DNA of 64,000 nt from contig CAYYZO010000012.1 in the NCBI GenBank assembly GCA_964476185.1, forward strand, positions 1 through 64,000. Direction: 5' to 3'. The notes under the pieces were generated by a model. It ran no database searches. It was not told the DNA's origin and saw only the letters and a program-made list of their open reading frames with translations. The stretch is from DATNBU01 sp964476185. Its GTDB lineage: Bacteria > Desulfobacterota > Binatia > UBA1149 > CAITLU01. This document shows, piece after piece, positions 14,708 through 23,220 of this stretch (positions are counted from its first letter, which is position 1; every line of letters begins with the position of its first letter). A program made the position numbers and the translations under genes.

Positions 14708-15976
14708 TCAGGCCGGGATCTCGACCATCATCTTCGTGTAGCCCTTCACGAAGCTGTTCGGCAGCCGCTCGGGCTCGGCCAGCACCTCGATCCGGTCGAA
14801 GCGCTTCATGATTTCTTCCCAGAGGATCCGCAGCTGCAGGTCGGCCAGGCGGTTGCCGACGCAGCGGTGGATGCCGAAGCCGAACGCCATGTGCTGGCGC
14901 GCGTTCTTGCGGTCGATGACCAGCCGGTTCGGGTCGTCGAAGATCGCCTCGTCGCGGTTGCCCGATACGTACCACATGACGACGCGGTCGCCCTTGCGGA
15001 TCTGCTTGCCCTGGAACTCGATGTCCTCGATCGCCGTGCGCCGCATGTGCGCGAGCGGCGTCTGCCAGCGGATGATCTCCGAGACCATGTTCGGGATCAG
15101 GCTGTGGTCGCGGCGCAGCTTGTCATACTGGTCCGGGTGCTTGCTGAGCGCGTAGAGCCCGCCGGTCATCGAGTTGCGCGTCGTGTCGTTGCCGCCGACG
15201 ATCAGCAGGATCAGGTTGCCGAAGTACTCGGTCGGGGTCATCGAGCGGGTATTCTCGTGGTGCGCCATCATCGAGACGAGGTCGTTGCGGCGCTCCGGGC
15301 TGTTCACGCGCTCGTTCCAGAGGCCGGTGAAGACCTCGAGGCACTCGAGCATCTCCCGCTCCCACTGCTCCCGCCCGCCGGGGCAGATCTTCTCGTTGTG
15401 CTCGCCGGTCGCGACGTCGGACCAGCGCGTCAGGCGGCGCCGATCCTCGAACGGGAAGTCGAACAGCGTCGCGAGCATCATCGTGGTCAGCTCGATGGAG
15501 ACGTTGTCGACCCAGTCGAAGGCCTGCCCGCGCGGGAGGCTGTCGAGCAGGTTCTGCGTGCGCTCGCGGATCAGGACCTCGAAGTCCTTCAGGAAGTTCG
15601 GGCCGACGATCGGCTGCACGGTCTGGCGGTGCAGCGTGTGCTTCGGCTCGTCCATCGTGATGAAGCCGGCCGGGAAGTTCGGGTCGGCGTCGAATACGAC
15701 GATGCCGCCGTTGGAGATGTCGGACGAGAACACCTTGTGGTTGGTGTCCACGGCCATGATGTCGTCGTAGCGCGTGACCGACCAGTAAGGACCGGAGAAG
15801 CTGTCGGGGCAGTAGTGGACCGGATCTTCCTTGCGCATCCGCTCGAAGCGGTCCCAGTACAATTCGCGCCGCCAGAGTTCCGGATCGGTGATGTCCACCT
15901 TCGCGAGATCGCATTCGGACGCGGGCGGGACGTCGCCGTCGTAGTCGTAATGGTTCGGGTGCAGCTTCTCGGCCAT
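14708..15976 (-). CDS. Cytochrome P450, CYP153-like
   Basis: A 422-residue soluble class I P450. The I-helix oxygen-activation motif GGNDTTRN, the EIIR (ExxR) motif and the haem loop FGFGIHRCVGNRLA with axial Cys372 are intact. The haem-loop continuation (LQLRILWEEI) and N-terminal half resemble CYP153 alkane/fatty-acid terminal hydroxylases. The operon order P450-reductase-ferredoxin is also seen in CYP153 loci. The substrate is therefore probably a medium-chain alkane, alcohol or fatty acid, but this is inference. ATG 15976 is chosen because the upstream extension is Arg-rich. Confidence 0.85.
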   Translation of the reverse strand: MAEKLHPNHYDYDGDVPPASECDLAKVDITDPELWRRELYWDRFERMRKEDPVHYCPDSFSGPYWSVTRYDDIMAVDTNHKVFSSDISNGGIVVFDADPNFPAGFITMDEPKHTLHRQTVQPIVGPNFLKDFEVLIRERTQNLLDSLPRGQAFDWVDNVSIELTTMMLATLFDFPFEDRRRLTRWSDVATGEHNEKICPGGREQWEREMLECLEVFTGLWNERVNSPERRNDLVSMMAHHENTRSMTPTEYFGNLILLIVGGNDTTRNSMTGGLYALSKHPDQYDKLRRDHSLIPNMVSEIIRWQTPLAHMRRTAIEDIEFQGKQIRKGDRVVMWYVSGNRDEAIFDDPNRLVIDRKNARQHMAFGFGIHRCVGNRLADLQLRILWEEIMKRFDRIEVLAEPERLPNSFVKGYTKMMVEIPA

Positions 15977-16500
15977 CGGTCGGATTCCTCCCTCGCGCCC
16001 TCGCACGACGCGCTCGCGCCCCGCCGCCGCGAGACGCGCGACGTCCGGCGATTAGCGAGGCCGGAATACGGAGTCCAGCTACACACCGGACCTCGCCGGC
16101 AGCCGCGGCGGCCTGCTTTCGCCGCAGCCGCGGCGGGGGCGCGCGCGACGGGAATCCGCACCGACGCGACGCGCGACATTCGACGAGCCGCCCCGCGTCG
16201 AGAGTGGTTCGCGAACCCGGGCACCGCCGCGGTGCAGTGCGTCGAATTCTGTGGCGGCGCCCACTGCCGCAGCCTCGCGACGTCGTCGTGCGACAACGGT
16301 GCCGACGAGCGCGCCGGTTCGAAACGACGTCACGCGAGCCAATCGCCGGCGCGCGGGCATCCGGACGCGCGTCCGGCTCCGGGCTTGTCCTTTGCCGCGC
16401 GCGATGCGGCCGCGACGCTGTTGCCCCGGGAAAGAACCCTCGCTACGGCACTCGTGCGTCGGCAACGCGCTGCGCGCGCGGCAACGACTCGGGAGGAAGG
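15977..16500. other. Divergent intergenic region between two P450 genes
   Basis: 524 bp separate the divergently transcribed P450 genes and should hold both promoters. I see no clear -35/-10 pair, operator palindrome or small gene. Only GGAGGAAGG directly before 16501 is a recognisable ribosome-binding site. Confidence 0.45.
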
Positions 16501-17760
16501 ATGACTGGCAGCCAGCTCACGCTCGACAACCTCGACATCGTCAGCGACCAGGTCTTCATGGACCTCGGCTACCCTCACGAGGCCTGGGCGTTGCTGCGCC
16601 GCGAGTCGCCCGTGTTCTGGTACGAGCGCCCGGGCGTGATGCCGTTCTGGGCCGTCACGAAGATGGACGACCTGATTCGCATCTCCAAGAATCCCCAGAT
16701 TTTCGAGAACGCCCCGCGCATGGCCGTGTTTCCGGAGTACGAGCGCGAGGGCGACGACGAGGAATACCCGGCGCGCCACCTGCTCAACATGGACCCGCCC
16801 GAGCACGCGAAGTACCGGCGCGTCGTGAGCAGCCACTTCACGCCCCGCGCCGTGGAGCGCATGAAGCGCGGCGTCGACGACATCACCAACGAACTGCTCG
16901 ACGAGATCGCCGGCGACGGCAGCCTGCAGGAGGGCGACTTCGTCCGCCTGTTCTCGGCGCGGCTTCCGCTGGCCGTTCTCGCGGACCTGCTCGGGGTGCC
17001 GCGCGCGGACTGGGAGCTGATGTTCCGCTGGAGCAACGAGGTCATCGGCGCCCAGGATCCCGACTACCAGGTCGAGGGCGAGACCGCCGAGGAGACCTCC
17101 GAGCGCGCCCGCCTGTCGCTGTTCACCTACTACGCGGAGATGGTGGACGAGCGCCGCAAGCATCCGCGCGAGGACATCGTCACCGTGCTCGCGACCGGCA
17201 AGGTCGACGGCGAGGAGATTCCTCCGTTCGAGCTGCTCTCGTACCTGTTCGTGCTGGTCGTCGCCGGAAACGAGACGACGCGCAACGCCACGACCGGCGG
17301 CCTGCTCGCGCTGCTCCAGCATCCCGGGGAGTTCGAGAAGCTGCGACGGCACCCGGAACTCGTCGACCGCGCGGTCGAGGAGATCGTTCGCTGGACGTCG
17401 CCGGTGATCCAGTTCTGCCGCACGCCGAACCAGGACGTCGAGGTGCGTGGGCACAAGATCCGCGCCGGACAGAACATGACGCTGTTCTACCCGTCGGCCA
17501 ACCGCGACGAGGACGTCTTCGAGGATCCGTTCGCGTTCCGCATCGACCGGGACCCGAACCCGCACGTCGCGTTCGGCATCGGCGAGCACGTCTGCCTCGG
17601 CGCGAACCTCGCGCGCCTGGAGCTGCGCTCGGCGTTCCGCACGCTGATCCCGAGGCTCGAGCACATCGAGCTGGCCGGCGAGCCGAGCCGGCTGCGCTCG
17701 AGCTTCGTCGGCGGCATCAAGCGGATGCCGATCCGCTACAAGCTTCGCCCTTCCGCCTGA
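16501..17760 (+). CDS. Cytochrome P450 (CYP125/CYP142-like)
   Basis: A 419-residue soluble P450 with a strong Shine-Dalgarno (GGAGGAAGG). It has the I-helix VVAGNETTRN, EIVRW (ExxR) and the haem loop FGIGEHVCLGANLAR with Cys365. NMDPPEHAKYRRVVSSHFTPRAVE and the overall layout resemble the steroid/terpenoid-oxidising CYP125/142/124 group. It is divergent from the CYP153-like set and could borrow its ferredoxin and reductase, since no other redox partner is nearby. The substrate cannot be read from the sequence. Confidence 0.88.
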   Translation: MTGSQLTLDNLDIVSDQVFMDLGYPHEAWALLRRESPVFWYERPGVMPFWAVTKMDDLIRISKNPQIFENAPRMAVFPEYEREGDDEEYPARHLLNMDPPEHAKYRRVVSSHFTPRAVERMKRGVDDITNELLDEIAGDGSLQEGDFVRLFSARLPLAVLADLLGVPRADWELMFRWSNEVIGAQDPDYQVEGETAEETSERARLSLFTYYAEMVDERRKHPREDIVTVLATGKVDGEEIPPFELLSYLFVLVVAGNETTRNATTGGLLALLQHPGEFEKLRRHPELVDRAVEEIVRWTSPVIQFCRTPNQDVEVRGHKIRAGQNMTLFYPSANRDEDVFEDPFAFRIDRDPNPHVAFGIGEHVCLGANLARLELRSAFRTLIPRLEHIELAGEPSRLRSSFVGGIKRMPIRYKLRPSA

Positions 17761-18323
17761 CAGGCCGGCAACCCGACCGTCGTCAGCCCCTTCGCGTCGT
17801 CACGGTCGTCGTCGAGAAGGCGGCGCAGCGTATCGTCGAAGGAATGCTCGGCGACGACGCCGTGATGGACGTGCGTGACGTAGCCGTCCTGATCGATCAG
17901 CACGGTCACCGGAAGCGAATCGCCGAGCTGAAGCCGCAGCATGTCCGCCACCGTCGCTCCGACCCAGACTTCCATCGGCGCGGGAAGGTGCCGGGCGAGC
18001 AGTTCGACGGCGGACCGGTTGTCGGGATCGTCGATGGAGGCGGCGACGACCTTGACGCCGCGGCGCTGGTAGCGCTCCGAGAGCTTCGCGAGCGCAGGCA
18101 TCTCGTCGAGGCAGGGCCTGCACCAGCTCGCCCAGAAGTTCAGCACGACGACCTGTCCCCGGAGGTCTTCCAGAGAAACCTGCTCGCCGCGCAGGTTCGC
18201 GAGCTCGAGCGGGCCGAACGTGCCGGAGCCGGCTCGCGACGGCGGGGCCCACAGCGCGCAGGCGATCGCGAGCGCCGCGCCAGCGGTCGCGCCGAGCCGC
18301 GATCGTCGAAAATCCAGTCGCAA
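17736..18323 (-). CDS. TlpA-like periplasmic thioredoxin
   Basis: A 195-residue thioredoxin-fold protein with an N-terminal signal or anchor segment (about 8-32). The active site is WASWCRPC (residues about 69-76), followed by a conserved cis-Pro region (DSLPVTVLIDQDG). The family reduces disulfides in periplasmic proteins, often for cytochrome c maturation. The start is probably TTG 18323 with GGGGTGA just upstream. The last 25 bp overlap the end of the convergent P450 gene. It follows the MATE gene by 10 bp and may be co-transcribed with it. Confidence 0.85.
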   Translation of the reverse strand: MRLDFRRSRLGATAGAALAIACALWAPPSRAGSGTFGPLELANLRGEQVSLEDLRGQVVVLNFWASWCRPCLDEMPALAKLSERYQRRGVKVVAASIDDPDNRSAVELLARHLPAPMEVWVGATVADMLRLQLGDSLPVTVLIDQDGYVTHVHHGVVAEHSFDDTLRRLLDDDRDDAKGLTTVGLPACQAEGRSL

Positions 18324-18333
18324 GAATCACCCC

Positions 18334-19599
18334 TCAGAGCCGGACCGACGCCCACATCCGTCGTTTCCAGCTCCACGAGAACAGCGCCAGGTTCAGCAGG
18401 CGGTAGCCGGCCTGCGCCGTCCAGATCGACAGAATGCCGAATCCGAGCACCGGACCCAAGAGCCAGGCCACCGGAAGGAAGGCGCCCCACTGGGTCGCGA
18501 CCGAGACGGCCAGGACCGTCCGCGAGCTGCCCGCGCCGAGGTGCGCGTTCATCAGCACGGCCGCCACGCATTCGAGCGGGGCCAGGGCCGCCGCGATCCG
18601 CAGCGGCCAGACCGCCAGTTCGCGCGTGGCCGCGTCGTGCAGGAACGGCCCCAGCACGAGGTCCGGCCAGGCGATCGCCGGCAGCGAGAGCGCGGCCACG
18701 AAGACCGCGGCCACGCGCGAGACGCGCCAGGCCCAGGCATAGGCGTCGTCGGGCCTCCCCTCCCCGAGCGACTGGCCGACGAGGGTGGCCGCCGCCAGCC
18801 CGAAGCCGATCGAAGGCAGGATCGTCACCAGCATCACGTTGATCAGCACGTTCGCCGCGGCGAGTTCCGCGGTGCCCACGCGCGCGAGGATCGCGAACAG
18901 CGCGACCATGCCGGACGCGAACAGGAGCTGCTGGAGTCCCGCTGGCAGCGAGATCAGGAACATCGAGCGCAGCGTCTGCAGCGACGGCAGGCCCGAGAGG
19001 AAGCCCTCGCCGCGCCCGTGGCGCCACGCCAGCGCGAAGTAGACGCCGAGGCCGATCCAGACCGAGATCGCGTTGCTGAGCCCGGCGCCGCGCGCGCCCA
19101 TGGCCGGCATGCCGAGGTTCCCGAAGATCAGCACCCAGTTCAGCGCGATGCCGCACAGGTGCATCGAGATCAGCGTGATCATGTAGAGGCGCGACATGCT
19201 CATCGCGTTCCAGTACCCGCGGAACGTGAAGTTCATGCCGACCGCCGTCATGCCGAGCAGGCGCAGCTGCAGGTAGCCGGTGCCCGTCGCGGCGACCGCC
19301 GGATCGGGCGCGAGCGCCGCGAGGATCGCCGGCGTCGCGACGATGAGCGCGATCGTCATCGGCACGCAGATCAGCGCCGCGATCACGAGGCCGCCGTTGA
19401 GCGGCAGCGCGATCTCGCCGCGGCGGCCGGCCCCCTTCCAGCGCGCGCACATCGCCTGCACGCCCGACGACATCCCCATCATGAACGAGACCGCCATGAA
19501 GTTGACGAAGCTCGCCAGGCCGACCGCCGCCAGCGCCCCGTCGCCGAGCGTGCCCACCATCGCCGTGTCGACGAGGTTGACGATGTTCTGCGACGCCAT
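18334..19599 (-). CDS. MATE-family multidrug/Na+ exporter
   Basis: A 421-residue, 11-12-helix inner-membrane antiporter of the MATE family (MASQNIVNLVDTAMVGTLG; duplicated six-helix halves). The ATG at 19599 falls inside the usual first helix. Codons upstream read ITQLAYPIIGAMASQN in the same frame, and this normal-looking N-terminus stays open back to the stop of the preceding cyclase gene (19701) without any ATG, GTG or TTG. Either a non-canonical start is used, or translation couples to or reads through from the cyclase, or a base is wrong. The substrate is unknown. Confidence 0.85.
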   Translation of the reverse strand: MASQNIVNLVDTAMVGTLGDGALAAVGLASFVNFMAVSFMMGMSSGVQAMCARWKGAGRRGEIALPLNGGLVIAALICVPMTIALIVATPAILAALAPDPAVAATGTGYLQLRLLGMTAVGMNFTFRGYWNAMSMSRLYMITLISMHLCGIALNWVLIFGNLGMPAMGARGAGLSNAISVWIGLGVYFALAWRHGRGEGFLSGLPSLQTLRSMFLISLPAGLQQLLFASGMVALFAILARVGTAELAAANVLINVMLVTILPSIGFGLAAATLVGQSLGEGRPDDAYAWAWRVSRVAAVFVAALSLPAIAWPDLVLGPFLHDAATRELAVWPLRIAAALAPLECVAAVLMNAHLGAGSSRTVLAVSVATQWGAFLPVAWLLGPVLGFGILSIWTAQAGYRLLNLALFSWSWKRRMWASVRL

Positions 19600-19698
19600 C
19601 GCACCGATGATCGGGTACGCCAGCTGCGTGATCGTGCGGCGTTGCTCGCGCGTGAGCGGTTGGCGGATGATGGGGAAGGTCCTCTCGGGGCGCCGGCT

Positions 19699-22600
19699 TC
19701 AGGCGGCGGCGTGGGAGCCGGTGACCTGGTCCGCCCGGGCCTCGGCCCCGATGTCGCGGAACAGGGCGGCCGCGTGCGCGACCTCGCGGCGGCGCGTCGC
19801 CTCGTCGCCGCGCGCCGCCGCCAGCGCCGCCAGCTCGGCGCGCACGAACGGCTCGTAGGCGCGCGCCTCGGTGCGGTTCACGATCGCCATCGCCTCGCCG
19901 AGCGCACGCTCGGCTTCGTGGAGGTCGGCCGCCTTGCCGCGCGCGACCAGCGCGCGGCCGAGGAACAGGTTCGCGCGGCATTCGTGCATGCGCGTGCGCC
20001 GGGTCCGCGCGATCTCCACGGCCTCGCGCGCGACGTCGATCGCACGGTCGAGGTCGCCGCAACCGCGGTAGGCGTCGGCCATGTTCGCGAGCACCAGCGC
20101 CTCGGCCTGCAGGAACGTGCCGGTCTCGCGCGCGATCGCGAGCGCGCTCTCGAGGCAACGCACCGAATCCTCCCATTCGCCGCGCAGCAGGTGCGCGATG
20201 CCCATCGAATCGTACGCGCCGGCGCGCAGCGCCGGGCTGGCGATGCGCTCGGCGAACTCGACCTGCGAGCGCGCGTGCTGCGCCGCCGTGACGCCGTCGC
20301 CGACGAACCAGGCGTGCGTGACGCCGAAGCCGCGAATCGCGTTGCTGTTCCCCGCCTCGCCGGCCTCGATCGCGAGCCGCAGGCAACGGTCGAGGATGCG
20401 CCCCGCCTCGGCGAGCCTGCCGAGGTAGGTCAGGACGAGCCCGCTGAAGCTCATCATGAAGAGCCAGTCGCCCACGGCGATGCCGTCGCGCGGGCCTTCC
20501 TCGCCCATGCTCTCGATGACCTCGCTCGACAGGCGCAGCGCCGTGCGCAGCTTGCCGGCCAGGAGGCAGGCGTAGGCCCGACGGCTCGCGAACAGCGTGC
20601 GCAGCGTCGGGTCCGAGCGCTCGTCGAGCATGCCGACGGCCTCGTCGTAGATCGCGAGCGCCCGGTCGATCTCGCCGATGAAGATGTGCCAGGCGCCGTA
20701 CGCCCCCCGCAGCCGCGCGCGCGCGTCGTTGCTCTCGCTGCGCAGCGCCCACTCCTCGCCCCACGCGTAGATGCGGTCGGCCTCGCCCGCGCCGAGCCCG
20801 AGGCGCCAGCACAGGCTCAGCATCCCCTCCGCCGCGGCGAGCGCGATCTCGGTCGTCTTCTCGCTCGGCTCGAGGTGGTAGATCAGCTCCATCACCTTGG
20901 TCCAGTGCACGCGCGACTCGCGCATCTCGGTCGCGCTCGCGCGCTCGGCGGCGCGCCGGTACGCGGACACGGCCTCGAGGAACTCGCCGGCCGTCTCCCA
21001 GTGGTGGGCCAGCAGCGCGGCGTTCTCGTCCAGCTTCTCGGGCTCGAGCTCGGTCAGCGTGCGCGCGATCGTCAGGTGCAGGGCCCGGCGGCGCTCGGAA
21101 AGCTGCGTGCGGTACGCGACCTCCTGCGTGAGCGGGTGCTGGAACGCGTACTGCGCGGCGGGGTAGACCTCGCGCTCGTACAGGAACCCGGCCTCGCAGA
21201 GCGCGGCGAGGCTCGCGCGGACCTCCTCGTCGTCGTCCTGCACGATCCGCTGCAGGACCGCCTCCGAGAAGCTCTTGCCGATCACGGCGGCGCTCTGCAG
21301 GACCCGCTTCTGCCGGTCCGGCAGGTGGTCGATGCGAGCCGCGAGCACCGAGTGCACCGTCGGCGGCAGGATGATGTCCTCGACCGGACGCACGAGACGG
21401 TAGTCGCCGCGCTTGCCCTCGAGGCTTCCCGCCTCGACGAGCGCGTGCACGAGCTCCTCGACGAAGAACGGGTTGCCGGCGGTCGTGCGCTCGATGTTCG
21501 CGACCAGCGGCGCCACCGAGGGATCACGGCCGACGAGGTCGCGCAGGATCTCGCCGACCTCGGCCGGCCCGAGCGGCGCGAGCGGGATCTGCTCGAAGCT
21601 CGGGTCGCCCATCCACGGGGGATGGAACTCCGGCCGGTAGTTCATCAGCAGCATCTCGCAGTGCTCGGGAAGCACCTTGATCATGTCGGACAGGAACGCG
21701 AGGCTCGCGCCGTCGATCCAGTGCATGTCCTCGATCAGCATCAGCGCGACCTGGCCCGAGTCCTTGCACTCGAGCGTGCGCCGCAGCGCCGCGTACAGCA
21801 GCCGCCGGCGCGGCTCCGGGTCCATCGGCGGCACCGGACGGTCCGGGTCGGGCACGCCGAGGAAATCGAACACGAGCGGCAGGCTCATGCGCATCGAGTC
21901 GTCGATCAGCAGCATGCGGCCGGCGATCTTCTCGCGCGCTGCCTTCGGCGAGTCGCCGTCCTCGATGCCGAAGTAGCCGCGCAGCAGCTCGAGGACGGGA
22001 TGGAACGGGATCATCGCGCCGTGCGGCAGGCAGTGGCCGGTCAGCACGGTCACGCCGGCCCGCTGCGCCTTCTCGACGAACTCGTAGCAGAGCCGGCTCT
22101 TGCCGGCGCCCGGCTCGGCGACCACGCCGACGACGCGGGAGTCGCCGGCGCGCGTCTTCTCGAGCGCCGCCTCGAGCTGTCGCGACTCGGCCTCGCGGCC
22201 GACGAACCGCGACAGGCCGCGCGCGCGGGAGACGTCGAGCCGCGTGCGGTGGCGGCCGACGCCCTGCAGCTCGAAGACCTTCATCGGCTCGCTCGCGCCC
22301 TTGACGCGGAACTCGCCGAGGTCGCGAAGCTGGAAGTAGTCGCCGACCAGCGCGGCGGTGTGTTCCGACAGGTAGCACTTGTCCGGCGCCGCGAGCTGTT
22401 CGACGCGGGAAGCGAGCCCGACCGTGTGCCCCTGCGCGGTGTAATCCATGCGCAGGTCCTCGTTGATGCGCCCGATCACGATCTCGCCGGAGTTGATGCC
22501 GAGGCGCACGGAGAAGTTGAGGCCTTCCTCGCGGCGAAGCTGGTCGGAGTACTGCGCGAGCTCGTCGAGCAGCGCGAGCGCCGCGTAGCATGCGCGCTGG

Positions 22601-23043
22601 GCGTGGTCCTCGTGCGCGATCGGCGCGCCGAACAGCGCCATGATCCCGTCGCCGGTGTACTGGTTGACGCTGCCCTCGAAGCGATGGACGCCGGCCGACA
22701 GGATCGCGAAGAACTCGTCCATGATCCGGTGCCAGGTCTCCGGGTCGACGGTCTCGGCGAGCGACATCGACTCCTTCACGTCCGCGAACAGGACGGTGAC
22801 CTGCTTGCGCTCGCCCTCGATGACCGCGCGCGAGCGCAGGATCTTCTCGGCGAGGTGGCGGGGCGTCGCGGTGGGCGCCGGGGCGGGCAGGCCGCCGACC
22901 GGCCGGCCGCAGCCGACGCAGAACTTGGCGCCCCGCGGGATGTCCGCGCTGCACGTGGTGCACTTCGCCATCAGCGGCGAACCGCACTCCTGGCAGAACT
23001 TCGCCCCGTCGCGGTTGTCGAACTGGCACTGCGGACACTGCAT
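19699..23043 (-). CDS. Class III cyclase / AAA ATPase / TPR regulator
   Basis: A 1114-residue regulator with the same plan as the 6107-11269 protein but without the NTF2-like tail. Two zinc ribbons (CPQC...CQEC and CTTC...CVGC) occupy residues 3-50. A class III cyclase domain follows at about 80-255 (VTVLFADVKESM, YTGDGIMALFGAP), then FVGREAESRQLE, Walker A EPGAGKS (about 310), Walker B LMLIEDMHWIDG, and a long TPR-type helical half (about 690-1110). MQCPQC is taken as the start because the zinc ribbon begins there. Its TGA is in frame with the downstream MATE gene, suggesting co-expression. The signal it senses is unknown. Confidence 0.88.
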   Translation of the reverse strand: MQCPQCQFDNRDGAKFCQECGSPLMAKCTTCSADIPRGAKFCVGCGRPVGGLPAPAPTATPRHLAEKILRSRAVIEGERKQVTVLFADVKESMSLAETVDPETWHRIMDEFFAILSAGVHRFEGSVNQYTGDGIMALFGAPIAHEDHAQRACYAALALLDELAQYSDQLRREEGLNFSVRLGINSGEIVIGRINEDLRMDYTAQGHTVGLASRVEQLAAPDKCYLSEHTAALVGDYFQLRDLGEFRVKGASEPMKVFELQGVGRHRTRLDVSRARGLSRFVGREAESRQLEAALEKTRAGDSRVVGVVAEPGAGKSRLCYEFVEKAQRAGVTVLTGHCLPHGAMIPFHPVLELLRGYFGIEDGDSPKAAREKIAGRMLLIDDSMRMSLPLVFDFLGVPDPDRPVPPMDPEPRRRLLYAALRRTLECKDSGQVALMLIEDMHWIDGASLAFLSDMIKVLPEHCEMLLMNYRPEFHPPWMGDPSFEQIPLAPLGPAEVGEILRDLVGRDPSVAPLVANIERTTAGNPFFVEELVHALVEAGSLEGKRGDYRLVRPVEDIILPPTVHSVLAARIDHLPDRQKRVLQSAAVIGKSFSEAVLQRIVQDDDEEVRASLAALCEAGFLYEREVYPAAQYAFQHPLTQEVAYRTQLSERRRALHLTIARTLTELEPEKLDENAALLAHHWETAGEFLEAVSAYRRAAERASATEMRESRVHWTKVMELIYHLEPSEKTTEIALAAAEGMLSLCWRLGLGAGEADRIYAWGEEWALRSESNDARARLRGAYGAWHIFIGEIDRALAIYDEAVGMLDERSDPTLRTLFASRRAYACLLAGKLRTALRLSSEVIESMGEEGPRDGIAVGDWLFMMSFSGLVLTYLGRLAEAGRILDRCLRLAIEAGEAGNSNAIRGFGVTHAWFVGDGVTAAQHARSQVEFAERIASPALRAGAYDSMGIAHLLRGEWEDSVRCLESALAIARETGTFLQAEALVLANMADAYRGCGDLDRAIDVAREAVEIARTRRTRMHECRANLFLGRALVARGKAADLHEAERALGEAMAIVNRTEARAYEPFVRAELAALAAARGDEATRRREVAHAAALFRDIGAEARADQVTGSHAAA

Positions 23044-23165
23044 GCGGCCGTTCCCCGGAAGCGTCCTGTTTGGACCTGTCCGCCGGGCAACACAACAGAC
23101 GGCGCCATGCGGCAGGACGCGCCTTCGCCCGCGGCAGCAGCGACCGCGGAGCCGGAGAGACACGG

Positions 23166-23193
23166 CCCCGCGCCGCATCGCTGCGGCGCGGGG
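23166..23193 (-). terminator. Strong hairpin after the DUF1501 gene
   Basis: A perfect 12-bp stem CCCCGCGCCGCA (23166-23177) / TGCGGCGCGGGG (23182-23193) with a TCGC loop lies 28 bp beyond the DUF1501 stop and before the next minus-strand start at 23043. There is no T-run, so it is a terminator-like or transcript-stabilising hairpin rather than a textbook intrinsic terminator. Confidence 0.5.
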
Positions 23194-23220
23194 AATCGGG
23201 TGGCGGACGTTCCGCGGGGG

